Assembly (NCBI GenBank): GCA_949130495.1
Contig: OX422221.1
Coordinates: 149,071,405 to 149,135,404 of the forward strand
Length of the DNA stretch: 64,000 nt
Origin: Sambucus nigra
Taxonomy: Eukaryota > Streptophyta > Magnoliopsida > Dipsacales > Adoxaceae
Direction: 5' to 3'
A program made the translations under genes and the position numbers. Below, piece by piece: positions 34,602 through 45,830 of this stretch (within the stretch, counting starts at the first letter, position 1; each line of letters starts with the position of its first letter). The notes beneath the pieces are model-generated. The model made no database searches. It had not been told where the DNA came from and saw only the letters and a list, made by a program, of their open reading frames with translations.

Positions 34602-35696
34602 TATAAGGACATTTTTATCCATTATAAATTTATATGTCGTACGCCGTTACACCGTTGAAGAAACTCAAGATCGCATCTACAACAACGGATCCGAATATCA
34701 AAGTGTCTTCAACATCATAGCCTCTGCGAGAATGAACTTGGTAAAATTTTGTTTTTACGTTCCTTAAGTTCATATTTAGTATTGGGAATTTTTTATAAAA
34801 TGTTTTTTATAAAAATAAGAAGTAAGTTTTTTAAAGCAAAATGAGGCTTTTAAAAGGATTTTATTTTTCTGGGAAAACCGGATCGATCCGGCCCCATACC
34901 GGACCGATCCGCTTGTTGCAGATCCAGTATACCCCGGACCGTAAGCAAACCGATGGAGGCCAAAATAAAAGAACCGATCCACTTGACCGGACCGATCTGC
35001 CTCAGAACCGGACCGGCCCGACTGGGATAAATTCGGCCAGATTCGCTGCAGATTTTTTAGGCTCAAAGTTTTCCTATTTAAAGCCAACTTCGGGGAGTTA
35101 TTTTTTAAGACTTTTCAAGACGATTTTCAGAGTCCTAATACTCTAAGTCTTCACCTTTTTGAGTCCCAAGACTTTTTTTGATTCACACCAAAAATCCCAA
35201 TTACTTTTGTGAATCTTTTGGAACCCTAGAACACAAGCTTTTCTACTGTTCATCTTTTTGGAGAGATCTTTGCAACCTAGGGCTGCGTGTCATTGCTGAG
35301 GGAGTCTCTACAAAGTGTTATGACTGCGTGTCATTGAGGAGAGCTGCGGTTCTACCTTTGTTGTTTGGGCTGCGTGTCCTTGGAGGGTGCTGCGTGTATT
35401 CTCTTGCTGAGTTCAAGACTGCGTGTCTTTGTGGGTTGGCTGCGTGTTGATCCATTGCAGATTTCTCTATGTAATTTTAAGTTGCGGCTTGTATATTCAT
35501 AGTGAAATAAAGGTTTTACCCGAAAGGGGTTTTTTGCTGAATTCTGTGTCTCAGCGTAATTTTTGTGTCACATGCTTTATTTATTTATGGGTTGACACTT
35601 GCACTTTAGATGCATGATTAGGGGCTGAAATTAAATAAGTGTGCTATATTAAAAAGTTGCAAAGTTAATCAATTATCACATTGTCTTGTCTCTTCA
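34602..35696 (+). repeat. 3' LTR of the gag-only copia element
   Basis: 1,095 bp, matching the 5' LTR. The first dinucleotide is TA instead of TG, a terminal mutation. The palindrome recurs at 34,878. It ends TCTCTTCA before the GTTTT duplication. Confidence 0.92.
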
Positions 35697-35789
35697 GTTT
35701 TAATTTAGCCTCTTATATATTTTATTAACAAGAAAAAGCTTGGTGTATACAGAAATTCTTTCGCCGGTGTATATACAAGAAAACCTCAA

Positions 35790-35860
35790 TTCTCACAATG
35801 CATTAAAACCTTAGTTACAATATAAATGATTTCACTTTCTCCAGCAAACCTTCTAGTGCT
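35790..35860 (-). pseudogene. Second partial copy of the dynamin-like fragment
   Basis: Twenty-nine bases at 35,800-35,828 are identical to 29,909-29,937. On the minus strand they read IYIVTKVLMHCEN and then break. Before the copia insertion the two copies lay about 140 bases apart. A local duplication within the captured segment explains this. Confidence 0.5.
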
Positions 35861-37543
35861 TTATGAGACTTTACAACAACAGCAGTAGTTCTCTTCTTTC
35901 TCTATATCTCTCTATCTCTCTATCTCCACTGATCACCACACGTTGAGACATTCTTATTGACTCACAAGTTCGATCACACAACACGATCACCACACATAAC
36001 TCTCTCACTTTCTCTCTATCTCTCTATCTCCATTTAGTTCCACGCTTTCTCATCTTTTTAGCCTCATAAATATAAAAAAGAAAGAAAAAAATAAACCCTG
36101 TCTAGTCTTCTGATAATCATAGTCATCAACAACTGGAAACACTAAAGTTGAGTCCACATTAAAGATAGTGTGTATGGAATTCTTACTATCTCACTTACTT
36201 TTTACTTCGATTTTTTGTGCTTGTTTACTATGCTTTTATGTGTTTATTTTTTCTTTTATGTCTTATATCAAAGTATTACATTTTATTTGAATTATTTGTT
36301 GATATTAGTCGGTTATTATGTGTTATGGTTTTTTCTTAAATTGTTTCTTAGCCTAAGATACCAATAGATGTTATTGCTTGTGTTATTTGGTTTTATGATA
36401 GGAGCTATTGAATTGATCTGAGTAGGATTAGAATTAAATGTGCTAATGGGTATGTTATCACATTGGTCTTAGATAGTTAATGAATCATTTGAAGTTATAT
36501 ATAAGTTAGTGTAACATGAATCATCAAATGTAAATTATGAAGCAATCTCTCACCGTTGAAAATTTATAAATCATCAATTGTAGACGTGTTGTTTTCAATA
36601 CATTTTAGGAACATTCTCAACGTTTTTATTCATGGAAGGATGTCTCTTGTGGATTAATATTATAATTTATGTTAATAAGTGAATGTACTAAATATTTTTA
36701 TAGAATTTCCACTTGTTGGTTCAAAGTAAAGACCAAAACAGAACATTATAGGTAACTAAAAATTGGAACAAAAAGTGAAGGTGGAAGTCCGAAAGTTCCG
36801 TTTTGGTATATATGGCTAATGGAATGTCAATATTATAGGTTGAAATTGGAATTAAATTGACTTGGTGCTAGGATTGGTTCAATTTAGATTTCATTCAGCT
36901 GAACTGAATCAGTTAGAAGCTCCATCACATAGTCCTCTCCAATTTGATTTGTCATTTTCCTTGTTATCTTGTTTTCTTAATGGTCCAAAATGATGGTCAA
37001 AGTAATCACAATTGTATGTCAGTTCAAGAAAGTTCCACGTAGAACATCATTAGTCATGCCCCCATGCTGGACAAACTTCAACTTGCAACAAACAAACAAA
37101 CACTTGAAATGTGTTTGTATTGATATTCACCGAGTGTCTAGTTGATATTGATAATTCGAATTTTTGCTTTGGAGCATTACTGTTTTGGCTTTACATTCTA
37201 CGTTCACATATTACTTCTTAAAAAAATGAACATTTTATAGTTTGTTATATATATTTGGTTCCATATAAATTCTAAGTTTTAACTCTTATAATGTTATAAA
37301 TTGTCATTATCTTTTAAAGTCAGATTGATAATAATTTATTTTGTATTTTGTGCAGAATGATGATGGATTTACTTGGAGTAGTTATTTTTGTTGGAGATTA
37401 TAGTTGTGGTTTCTTCATGCGGACAACTTCTTGGACATCATTCGATGTAAATTTTGGACATCATTTGATGTAATAGAATTTTGGGTAGACTTTATTTTGT
37501 ACTTCATATTTAAATTGGGAGAATGTATTTTTTGCATGATATA
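35861..37543 (+). other. CACTA 3' region, no gene recognised
   Basis: AT-rich, with a pyrimidine tract of TCTCTATCTC units at 35,890-36,040. From about 37,355 a TGCAG acceptor is followed by ATGATGATGG and TTGGACATCATTxGATGTAA repeats, like the last exon and 3' UTR of CACTA genes. That segment continues after the nested element at 41,844. Confidence 0.4.
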
Positions 37544-38742
37544 TGTAGAGGGGGCTTGAAGGTAATCCTGAGATTAGGGATAATTCCCTAATTGGCAATA
37601 GTGTTTGAGATTAAGCAACCGAGGCAGCTCAAGTGTGGCAACTCAGCGAGGCAACTTGGCATGGAAAATCATACTTTAGCTTGTTGTATTAGTCATGTTG
37701 TATTTCTGTTTATGTTAACTGTAAGCTATAATGGTTGTAATGATGTAATGAGAATAATAATGAGTTTTTAGTGTGAGGTCAAACGGTACTTGCGACATAC
37801 CAGGCTTGGCAGGGCCTGGGAGAGTTTTCATGCTCTATTGAATGACCTCACCGTGGGAGATTTAGAGGGACCTGGTTTGGAGGATTGAGAAGTGAGGCAC
37901 CATTGGGGCTTGTCCTGACCATCTTAGAGACACCTAGTAAAAAACACCAAAGGACCCTAACCCTATAGTTCCATCGGGCATTGAGTTGAGAACCAAACAA
38001 CCCTCTACTTAATGTCACATCTACTGTAGGTGATATCACTAGCCACCTAAATAATGTCAGACCTGCAGCTGAGTAAACCACTATAGTATTTGGGGCTTTC
38101 AGGCAGTTGGTGAGCCACCTCTGCGACAACAGCCCCCTTGACACACGGTGGTTAGGCAAAAGGCATGTCTTGGCATTTAATGTTTATGATGTGGAGACAA
38201 CTAGTGCATCAGGCATTTAATGTTATGACATAAAGTATGAGGGATGTCTTTCATAGTCTTTAATGACTGAGTTTCCTCGGGAGTGGTGTGGGAGGGGGGG
38301 GGGGGGGGGCTATTTAAGGACCCCAACCACCTCTGAGGAAGGGATGATCTTTTGAGAGTTCAAGAGTTATTGCAAGAAAGAATACACATCAGAGAGAGTT
38401 ATTAAAAACCAGAGGGTTTACTCACTCACCATTATTATTTATTACGAAGCTTTTAATACTTGACAAGAGATTCTTGAGGGTGTTTGGGTGTGTTTTTAAC
38501 TACCTACCAAGGTGTATATAGGGTTCTTACTTCTCTCTCCCTCTGGCTAAGCTACTTCTAAAGTTCAATACTGTTTCCTGAGTTATACACGAGAGCTTTG
38601 TGAGTTTAAACCGAGTTTATCTTAATTGGGTTTGTGTTTGTGTGTCCTATCATTAATCCAAATCTTTGGCCAAATTATCTTATCATTACCATACTCAAAT
38701 AGGGTTTACGCCTCCATCTATAATATAAAGTTCCCTCTTACA
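37544..38742 (+). repeat. 5' LTR of the PMD-bearing element
   Basis: 1,199 bp, TGTAGAGGGG to CCCTCTTACA. It has CTATTTAAGG (TATA-like) near 38,310, next to a G run at 38,290-38,308 that is only six G long in the other LTR. Confidence 0.9.
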
Positions 38743-39781
38743 TTTGGCGACTCTACTGGCGAGTGCACATAAAGGAAACCCGTCAGGAGAACGCAGTTGG
38801 CAAAATTGGGTAGATTGTAACGACCCAGATATCGCTCCATGTGAAAAAGGACCCTATCAAGCCGTATGTAGAGGGACCCCAAGGCGATTGCAGCCAGAGG
38901 GAGCTTGATACCCCGGGCTAATCGGAGAGATAGGTTGATGAGATACCTTCGAGGTTGGTCGTTGGGTTTTCCCATTAAAAAGAAGTAAGAAAGAATGAAA
39001 AGGATATAGGCAGGAAGCTCTAACGATGTACCTTGTCTTGGGGCGACCTCAGAGGAACTTCCTTCGCAAGGGTCCTTGAAGAAGTAGTTGATAAGGGGGT
39101 GAACGTGGCTTTGTTTGAAGTACCGATGCACCTTTGGCATTTATGGTCCATCTTTAAACGGTCAGCAGTTTCTTGGGCATCCAGGGCTTCATCGGAATAG
39201 GGCTTATGACATGTTGCCTCAAGGCCTAAGAGCTCGCACACGTCCTCCAACGTTATTATAAACTCTTACCATGAAGCGATGAATGTGTGAGTAATAACAT
39301 TCCAGCGAGATACCAGAACATGAAGAGCTGCATTATTTTTGGAGAGGGTGAACTCACCAAACCACTTGGCTCGATGAAGCCCAATCTTAGCGAGGGTATC
39401 AATGTGGGAACTCTGCATATGAGAGTTCCAAGCAGCAAAGTGAGCAGGAGAGCCCCCATGACTTTCAAAATCAACGTGGGACCCTGGGAAGTCCCCTCGC
39501 TCAAGACGAAATCTGAGAGTCCCCTCGGGAGGTAGAAAGCCCCATTCATCAGATTTCTCGTCTTCATCACCAAGCGTCAGGGCATCATACTTGGCATTAA
39601 AAATGCCTCTCTTGCAAAAACTAGCAAAGTCATCACCTTCACCAAAAATGGGGGATCGGCTTTATAAATGCAACTATTCTTGACGAGCAGGGGTTAATGA
39701 GGCAGCAGAAGGGGCGGCGATAATGGGGGAGACAGGAGGAGCACTGGGGGCAGGAGTGGCAGGGTTGCTTGAAGAGGCCAT
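38743..39781 (-). pseudogene. Plant mobile domain (PMD, aminotransferase-like) protein, antisense in LTR element
   Basis: Start chosen at ATG 39,781 (MASSSNPATPAPSAPPVSP), a low-complexity N-terminus. The frame then reads, with stops, LTLGDEDEKSDEWGFLPPEG, WNSHMQSSHIDTLAKIGL, LSKNNAALHVLVSRWNVITH, TFIASW, stop, EFIITLEDVCELLGLEA. After a frameshift near 39,040 it reads KLPLAAIALGSLYIRLDRV. The order 'W-x5-HTF...W(G)E...TLEDVxxLLGL' followed by 'LAxAxLGSLYxRLD' is the PMD signature of the MAIN/MAIL family and its transposon-borne relatives. PMD proteins act in silencing and genome stability in Arabidopsis. This copy ends at the primer site and is broken, so it is a captured, decayed copy. Confidence 0.75.
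38744..38762 (+). other. Primer-binding site of the PMD-bearing element
   Basis: TTGGCGACTCTACTGGCGA follows the LTR by one base. This type of site (TGGCGACTC...) is used by Ty3/gypsy relatives, which suggests which autonomous partner drives it. Confidence 0.7.
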
Positions 39782-40640
39782 TGTAGACAACCGAAGTACG
39801 AAAAGGTCTGGTAAAAGAAGAGTTGGAAATGAATAGGGAGGGGCATAACCGCCGATGGTGGAGCGAAAGATGGGAGAATGAGGCTGAGCAAAGAAGGGGG
39901 CAACAATGGAGGTCGCACAGAGCTCGCACAAAGATCTCTATCTGGGGAAATATGAAAGATTGAAGAAGAATAAGAGAAAGGTTTGAAATATAGAGACGTT
40001 TGAAACTTTTAAATCCTTTTTACATGTCGTTTGAGTCCCCCCCCCCTCCCGCACGTGCTAAACTGCCTATAATCATTTCAAAGGCACACGTGGAACTTTA
40101 GGATGTGTTTTAGACATTGGAAAAGACAACACTACGTCAAATACGAAGTGACGTCTAGGGAATAGAAAGAGTTGCCTTCCTAACCAAGTTTATGTTTTGG
40201 CGCCAAAATGGTGTCAGACATATCCAATAATTCTCCCAACGGAAAAGATGTCCTAACGAGTATTTAAGAATTTGTGACTTAGTTACATCGGGGATAATTT
40301 CTTCTTTTTCGAACATGGCAAAGCATTCCAAGGGATAATTTGACTTACCAAGAGCCCAATCGAGTATTTGAGAAGGTTAGTAGGCCTTTCGGGAGAATTT
40401 CAAAAAATAAAGATAGAACAGTTGAGGCTCATCATGAGGAAAAAGTGGCGAAGTCCCTTCACCCAAGCCCCAATAAGTCATGGCGCTTCGGCTCAGGTAC
40501 ATCGGGGAGAATTTTACTTTTTCTAGGAGATTATAACGCTGCGGTTCTAACGAATAGAGGAGGCCAGAATTTTTCACACAGAGAGGGTTCATCGGATTGA
40601 GAAGTTTCGTGCAGACATTTCTTGTTCCAACAAATCTCTC
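39782..40640. other. Interior of the PMD-bearing element upstream of PMD
   Basis: About 0.9 kb without recognisable retroviral coding, probably the PMD gene's promoter and leader (on the minus strand) plus element spacer. C runs occur at 40,038. Short ORFs on both strands have no family support. Confidence 0.4.
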
Positions 40641-40654
40641 CACGAAGGGGAAAA
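40641..40654 (+). other. Polypurine tract of the PMD-bearing element
   Basis: CACGAAGGGGAAAA lies directly before the 3' LTR. Confidence 0.75.
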
Positions 40655-41838
40655 TGTAGAGGGGCTTGAAGGTAATCCTGAGATTAGGGATAATTCCCTA
40701 ATTGGCAATAGTGTTTAAGATTAAGCAACTGAGGCAGCTCAAGTGTGGCAACTTAGTAAGGCAGCTTGGCATGGAAACTCATACTTTAGCTTGTTGTATT
40801 AGTCATATTGTATTTCTATTTATGTTGACTGTAAGCTATAACGGTTGTAATGATGTAACGAGAATAATAATGAGTTTTTAGTGTGAGGTCAAACGGTACT
40901 CGCAAGAGACCAGGCTTGGCAGGGCCTAGGAGAGCTTTCATGCTCTATTGAATGAACTCGTAGTGGGAACTTTAGAGGGACCTGGTTTGGAGGATTAAGA
41001 AATGAGGCACCATTGGGGCTTGTACTGACCATCTTAGATACACCTGGTAAAAAACACCGAAGGACCCTGACCTTTGAGTTCCATTGGGCATTGAGTTGAG
41101 AACCAACAAACCCTCTACTTAATGTAACATCTACTGCAGACGATGTGACTAGTCAGCTAAACAATGTCAGACCTGCACTTGAGTAAACCACCATGGTATT
41201 TGGGGCTATCAGGCAGTTGGTGAGCCACCTCTGCGACAACAGCCCCCCTGACACACACTGGTTAGGAAAAAGGCATGTCTTGGCATTTAATGTTTATGAC
41301 GTGGAGGCAACTAGTGCATTAGGCATTTAATGTTGTGACACAAAGTATGAGGGATATCTTTCATAGTCTTTAACGACTGAGTTGCCTCGGGGGTGGTGTG
41401 GGGGGCTATTTAAGGACCCCAACCACCTTTGAGGAAAGGATGATCTTTTGAGAGTTCAGGAGTTATTACTAGAGAGAATACACATCAGAGAGAGTTATTG
41501 CAAACCAGAGGGTTTACTCACTCACCATTGTTATTTATTACAAAGCTTTTAATACTTGACAAGAGATTCTTGAGGGTGTTTGGGTGTGTTTCTACATGCC
41601 TACCAAGGTGTATCTAGGGTGCTTACTTCTCTCTCCCTCTGCCTAAGCTACTTATAAACTTCATTACTATTTCCTGAGTTATACACGAGAGCTTTGTGAG
41701 TTTAAACTGAGTTTATCTTCATTAGGTTTGTGTTTGTGTGTCCTATCATTAATCCAAAGCTTTGGCCAAATTATCTTATCATTACCATACTCAAATAGGG
41801 GTTACGCCTCCATCTATAATCTAAAGTACCCTCTTACA
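40655..41838 (+). repeat. 3' LTR of the PMD-bearing element
   Basis: 1,184 bp, same termini as the 5' LTR, followed by ATATA. Confidence 0.9.
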
Positions 41839-41843
41839 ATATA

Positions 41844-42505
41844 TATGTATTAGTTTGGGTGATGGGCAATATAATTTTGGATTATGAATCTTTATGTTGT
41901 ACTAACTTTAAATCATGTTTAATGATTATTGTTTGAAAAACAGTAACAAAAAAAATTATTATTCTATTAAAAAATAATAGCAAGAAAAATAGAGTAGTTA
42001 TGACAACAAACTTTTTTTTGTTGCCAATAGTCATTTTATATCTCCTATGAATCAAATTTGGCAACCTCCTTTTTTCGTTGCCAAAAGCTATTTTTTGGCG
42101 ACAAAGTCGATTTTGTTGCGGAAAGGTATACATTTAGTATAGAAAAAATTATGATGGAAAAGTATATGTTTTGGCAACAAAGAATCTTGATGTGAAATAT
42201 ATACTTTTTGGCGACACAAATATTTTGTTTTGAAAAGTCGGACTATATGACCTTTGGCAACAAAAAAAATATCTTTTATAAAAATGTTTGAAAATAAAGA
42301 AAATACATTTGGCAACACATTTGCGTGTTGCTAAAAGTGTACTTTTGGCAACATAATTTGTTTTGTTGCCAAATAATTTCCCGGACAGATTTTGGGCGAC
42401 AAGCTGGCAAAATAATGGATTTTATTTCCAATACCTATTAGCGACACATTTGAAACTATTAGCAAGATACATCGTATGATGCTTACGTTTCTTTTCCTTG
42501 TAGTG
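41844..42505. repeat. Right CACTA subterminal repeats and terminus
   Basis: Some ten copies of TTTTGGCAACAAA, TTTTTGGCGACA and their complements lie between 42,010 and 42,375. The terminus is CTTTTCCTTGTAGTG at 42,491-42,505. The first 100 bases continue the 3' UTR-like sequence interrupted at 37,543. Confidence 0.8.
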
Positions 42506-44288
42506 GCTGGAGGGAGGGTGAAGCACGAATATTTTCAACTCTATTCTGATTGTTAAAGAGTTTGTTGATCTGTTCCAAGAGATTCTTAGGTTTCCACCAT
42601 GTAAAGAGATTAAGTTTATATTTGATTTAGCTCGGAGTAGGAGATCGATAGCCCATGCAAGAGTTGAGAGATCAGATTCATAAGTTATTAGGGAAAGGAT
42701 TTATTCTGAGGAGTGTGTTGCCCTAGGGGAGCATTAGCCATTTTCGTAAAGAAGATTGAAGGATTGTTGATACTGTGTATCGATTATCGAGAGTTTAACA
42801 AAGTTATTATATGGAAAAAGTATCCGTTTCCCCATACTAATGAATTATTTGGCCATTTTAGGAGTGCTTTGTACTTTTTGAAGATTAACTTGTGGTCAAG
42901 GTACCATTAGTTACGTATTTGGGAGCAAGATGTTCCAAATACAATATTTTTGATGAGGTGTGGGTCATATGAGTTTATGGTTATGAAATTTGGGATAAAG
43001 AATGCATCATAAATATTCATAGAGTTGATAAACAAAGCGTTCAGGGATTTCTTGGATCAATTTGTCGTTATGTTCATAGATGATTTCCTGATTTATTGTC
43101 AGACTATAGGGGAGCATAATGAACATTTGCGGATTGTCTTATAGATGTTATGAGAACATCAAGTATATGATAAGTTAGGTAATAGTAGTTTTTTGGTTGA
43201 GAGAGGTGAAGTTCTTGAGTCAAATCATATTTAAGGCGGGGATATCAGTGGACCCGAGTAAGGTATCAGTAGTCATGGAGTGGGGATAAACCATAACACC
43301 TATGAAGGTGCTCAGTTTTGGGATTGGCAGGATACTATAGTCCGTTCATTCGAGGGTTCTTGAAGATAATTGGACCTTTGACTAACTTGAAACAAAAAGG
43401 GGTTAAATTCATTTGGGACGAGTTTTTCCATCGGGCTTTTGACGATTTAAAGGTCAAGTTAACTTCATCCTCAGTGCTCGATTTACCTCGTGGTGGGTTT
43501 GAGTAACTGTTCTATACCGATGTGTCACTTCAAGGACCTAGAGGTGTATTCATGCAGTAGGAGATGCATATAACTAATGCCTCTCAAAATATTAAGCCTC
43601 GCGAGGGAATTACCCCACCCATGATTTGGAGTTGGCAGTAGTGTTTTTATGCTATTCATATTTTGAGACACTATCTTCTGAGATTACATATTTACATGGT
43701 CCATAAGAGTTTGTTGTACTTGTTCACATGAAGGGAGTTGAACATAAGGAAGCGTAGGTACTTTGAGTTCATAAAAGACTACTGGTTTGATATTTAATAC
43801 CACTCGAGAAAGGTAAACATAGTGGAAGATGCCTTGATCCACTGGATGATAGTTACACTTTTCGTGATTTAAAAGGAGGAGAGGAGCTCACTTCTCAATG
43901 AGGATGAGTTATCGCGCGCCATTATTTCAGTTCTTACCATCACACCTGAGATTGTTATTCAGTTTTTGAGGACATGGGTAGGGGACCCTTCTTGTCAAGA
44001 TAAGGTCAGGTGATTTTTTGATCGAGGTAGAAGATTCCTACTCAATAAGATCTTATGGGTATAACGTTTCAATATAAACTAGATCGTGGTTCTCGAGGAT
44101 GAGGAGTTATAGCATGCAGTGATGACAAAGGCACGTGAAATGCCTTTTAGGGTGCATCTCGACGGGGATAAGATGTATCAAGATATGTTGTACAAATATT
44201 AATGGGGTGCATGAAGGACATTGCATTGTTGGTGTTTAAGTGTGTTACTTACTATATGGTGAAGGTAGATCATCAGAGACCAACAAGT
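42506..44288 (+). pseudogene. Ty3/gypsy RT, RNase H and integrase N-terminus (right half of split element)
   Basis: Domains in order: KEFVDLFQEILRFPPCKEIK before RT; FVKKIEGLLILCIDYREFNK; FMVMKFGIKNAS; FVVMFIDDFLIYCQ (the F-x-D-D catalytic box); LGLAGYY-type MGLAGYYSPFIRGF after RT; RNase H start LFYTDVSLQGPRGVF; and the integrase zinc finger remnant HLDGDKMYQDML with KCVTYYMVKVDHQRPTS. The frame has many stops and shifts. The order and the chromovirus style (KxxGLAGYYxxFI) fit the protease left of the CACTA at 15,970. Coding stops at 44,288 where an LTR begins. Confidence 0.88.
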
Positions 44289-45797
44289 TATAATACCTCG
44301 TATTTTTTGTATTATTTAAATGATTATTAATTGTGTGAATAATTTAATAATCTGGAAATAATTATCACTTTAGTGAATTGGTAATAAGTTAATGCATATT
44401 TAGACAATCCTTAATTTTCATGTATGTAATCCATTTGTGCAACATGTTATTTTTTAATCGGTGTAATTAATTAACTGGGACTAAATGCGGTTAGGTGTAA
44501 AATAATATGTATGTGTTTTATTTTATGGTGTTAGTTATTACCATGAGTTATGAGGTACTACCATTTGGATCAGAATTTAGAGTGACGAGAAGATTAGAAT
44601 AAGTGTTTTTATCATCTTAAGTGGGGCTCGAGGGTAGGTATACCCTTAGGATAATTTTTGGGTTGTTCTAGATAGTATTTTAGGCTCATTTAGGGGACCA
44701 AAAATAGGCTTATTATAGACCAATGGGATTAAGAGAATTCAACTTTATTTTTCGATTACTTTATACATAAGAAGAAAACCCTAGCAAACTTAGACGTTGG
44801 ATAGAGCCTAAGGAGACTTTGGGAGAAGAGGATAAAAGGAATCAAGCGTAGATATTCATTGTTCATCCTTTCAGTCAAGAAATCCCTTGCTATAAAACTA
44901 TTATAATATGTAACTTGTTTATAATTTATTTTCTACATTCAAATTTGGGAAAATAATGAATGTTTAGGATAATAATATGTCTATCTTAACCATGTTTACG
45001 TTTTATGTTAATTAGGACTCTTAATAATTAACTCAGTATTGAAGACTTGTACTTTTTTATAGAGAGACATAAACTGAATGATTTTTATGTATGAATATAA
45101 GATAGAACTCATGTTTAGGATTTACTTTTGTTTACAATTTTAATGCCAATGTTAATTGAGCATTTGGATGTGAAATTATAAAGAAATTACACTCATTTAA
45201 TATTAATGATAAATAATGTTCAAATCTATGAATTTTGATGATTTAGGATTTTATTGATGTTTAAGATTTTAAATAATTATTAGAAATTGTTTAAAATAAT
45301 TAACTCGTACTTAGTTTTGAGTTTTTTTTAATGTTTGGGGCGATGGAGTGAAGCTTAAATGTCATCAATGGAGGTTTTTGTTTGAAAATACATTTTCTGG
45401 GACTAAAGAGGCGATCAACGCCATAATCGTTCAAACGAGATTGTTGTCTTATTCAAAGTATATGGTTTTTTGGTTCGAAAGAGAATGTTGTCTTGTTTGA
45501 ACGAGATTTAGTTTTTCAGTCGAACGAGTTTAGGCAGTCATTCGAACGACTTTGGTAGGAAGCAGCATTTTGGCCTATAAATTTTATGGTGGAATTGTTT
45601 GGTATAATTTCATTCGTGGGAAAACTTTATAAATGAATTTACAGTTTAACATGAAAATTAAATTACTTAAGGGACATAAGATATTTCAGGTGGGTTTCGA
45701 GTACAAAGGACCTTACTTTAGTTAGTACAATCTGATTTGGGGGAATGGTTGTTGGGGGAATGAGCGATATCCTATAGGTATATACATATATCGCATG

Positions 45798-45828
<31 letters not shown>
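44289..45828 (+). mobile_element. Plus-strand gypsy LTR inserted in the integrase
   Basis: It begins TATAATACCTCGTATTTTTTG, a TG-to-TA variant of the TGTAACACCCCGTATTTTTG start seen at 2,024. Around 45,410-45,560 it has repeated TTCGAACGA-type motifs. It ends in (TA)n(CA)n at 45,798-45,828, where a Helitron end sits. The distal part of the LTR is not recognised afterwards, so it is partial or a solo LTR broken by insertion. Confidence 0.6.

Positions 45829-45830
<2 letters not shown>

Larger units (their letters stand above)
29942..35696 (+). mobile_element. Gag-only Ty1/copia element (non-autonomous), SIRE-like
   Basis: This is a complete element: LTRs 29,942-31,037 and 34,602-35,696, about 97% identical by eye (about 28 differences). 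A 5-bp target duplication GTTTT lies at 29,937-29,941 and 35,697-35,701. The primer-binding site is at 31,041 and the polypurine tract at 34,591. The 3.56-kb interior encodes gag but no protease, integrase or RT. It needs another copia element for transposition. It resembles the TR-GAG/LARD class. It is inserted in the CACTA and is among the younger insertions here. Confidence 0.9.
37544..41838 (+). mobile_element. Non-autonomous LTR element carrying an antisense PMD gene
   Basis: LTRs lie at 37,544-38,742 and 40,655-41,838, with target duplication ATATA at 37,539 and 41,839, a primer site at 38,744 and a polypurine tract at 40,645. The 1.9-kb interior has no gag or pol. Its only recognisable coding content is on the minus strand and encodes a plant mobile domain protein. 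LTR similarity is high but below that of the copia element, with one copy holding a long G run. It is nested in the CACTA 3' end. Confidence 0.88.
16333..42505 (+). mobile_element. CACTA (En/Spm) DNA transposon with nested insertions
   Basis: The right terminus at 42,505 ends CTTTTCCTTGTAGTG, the complement of a CACTACAAG end. The left terminus is taken as CACATAAGAAA at 16,333, a damaged CACTACAAGAAA. Both ends carry many copies of a TTTTGGCAACA/TGTTGCCAAAA subterminal motif in both orientations. The interior holds TNP2-like and TNPA-like genes. The 3-bp flanks do not match (TCC left, GCT right), so one end may be eroded. After removing the two LTR elements (about 10 kb), the CACTA is about 16 kb, long for the family. 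It contains likely captured host sequence. Confidence 0.75.

Noticed and set aside
36170..36367. Hydrophobic plus-strand ORF of 65 codons resembling a membrane protein
   Set aside because: It is T-rich, low-complexity sequence in the CACTA 3' region and has no supporting context.
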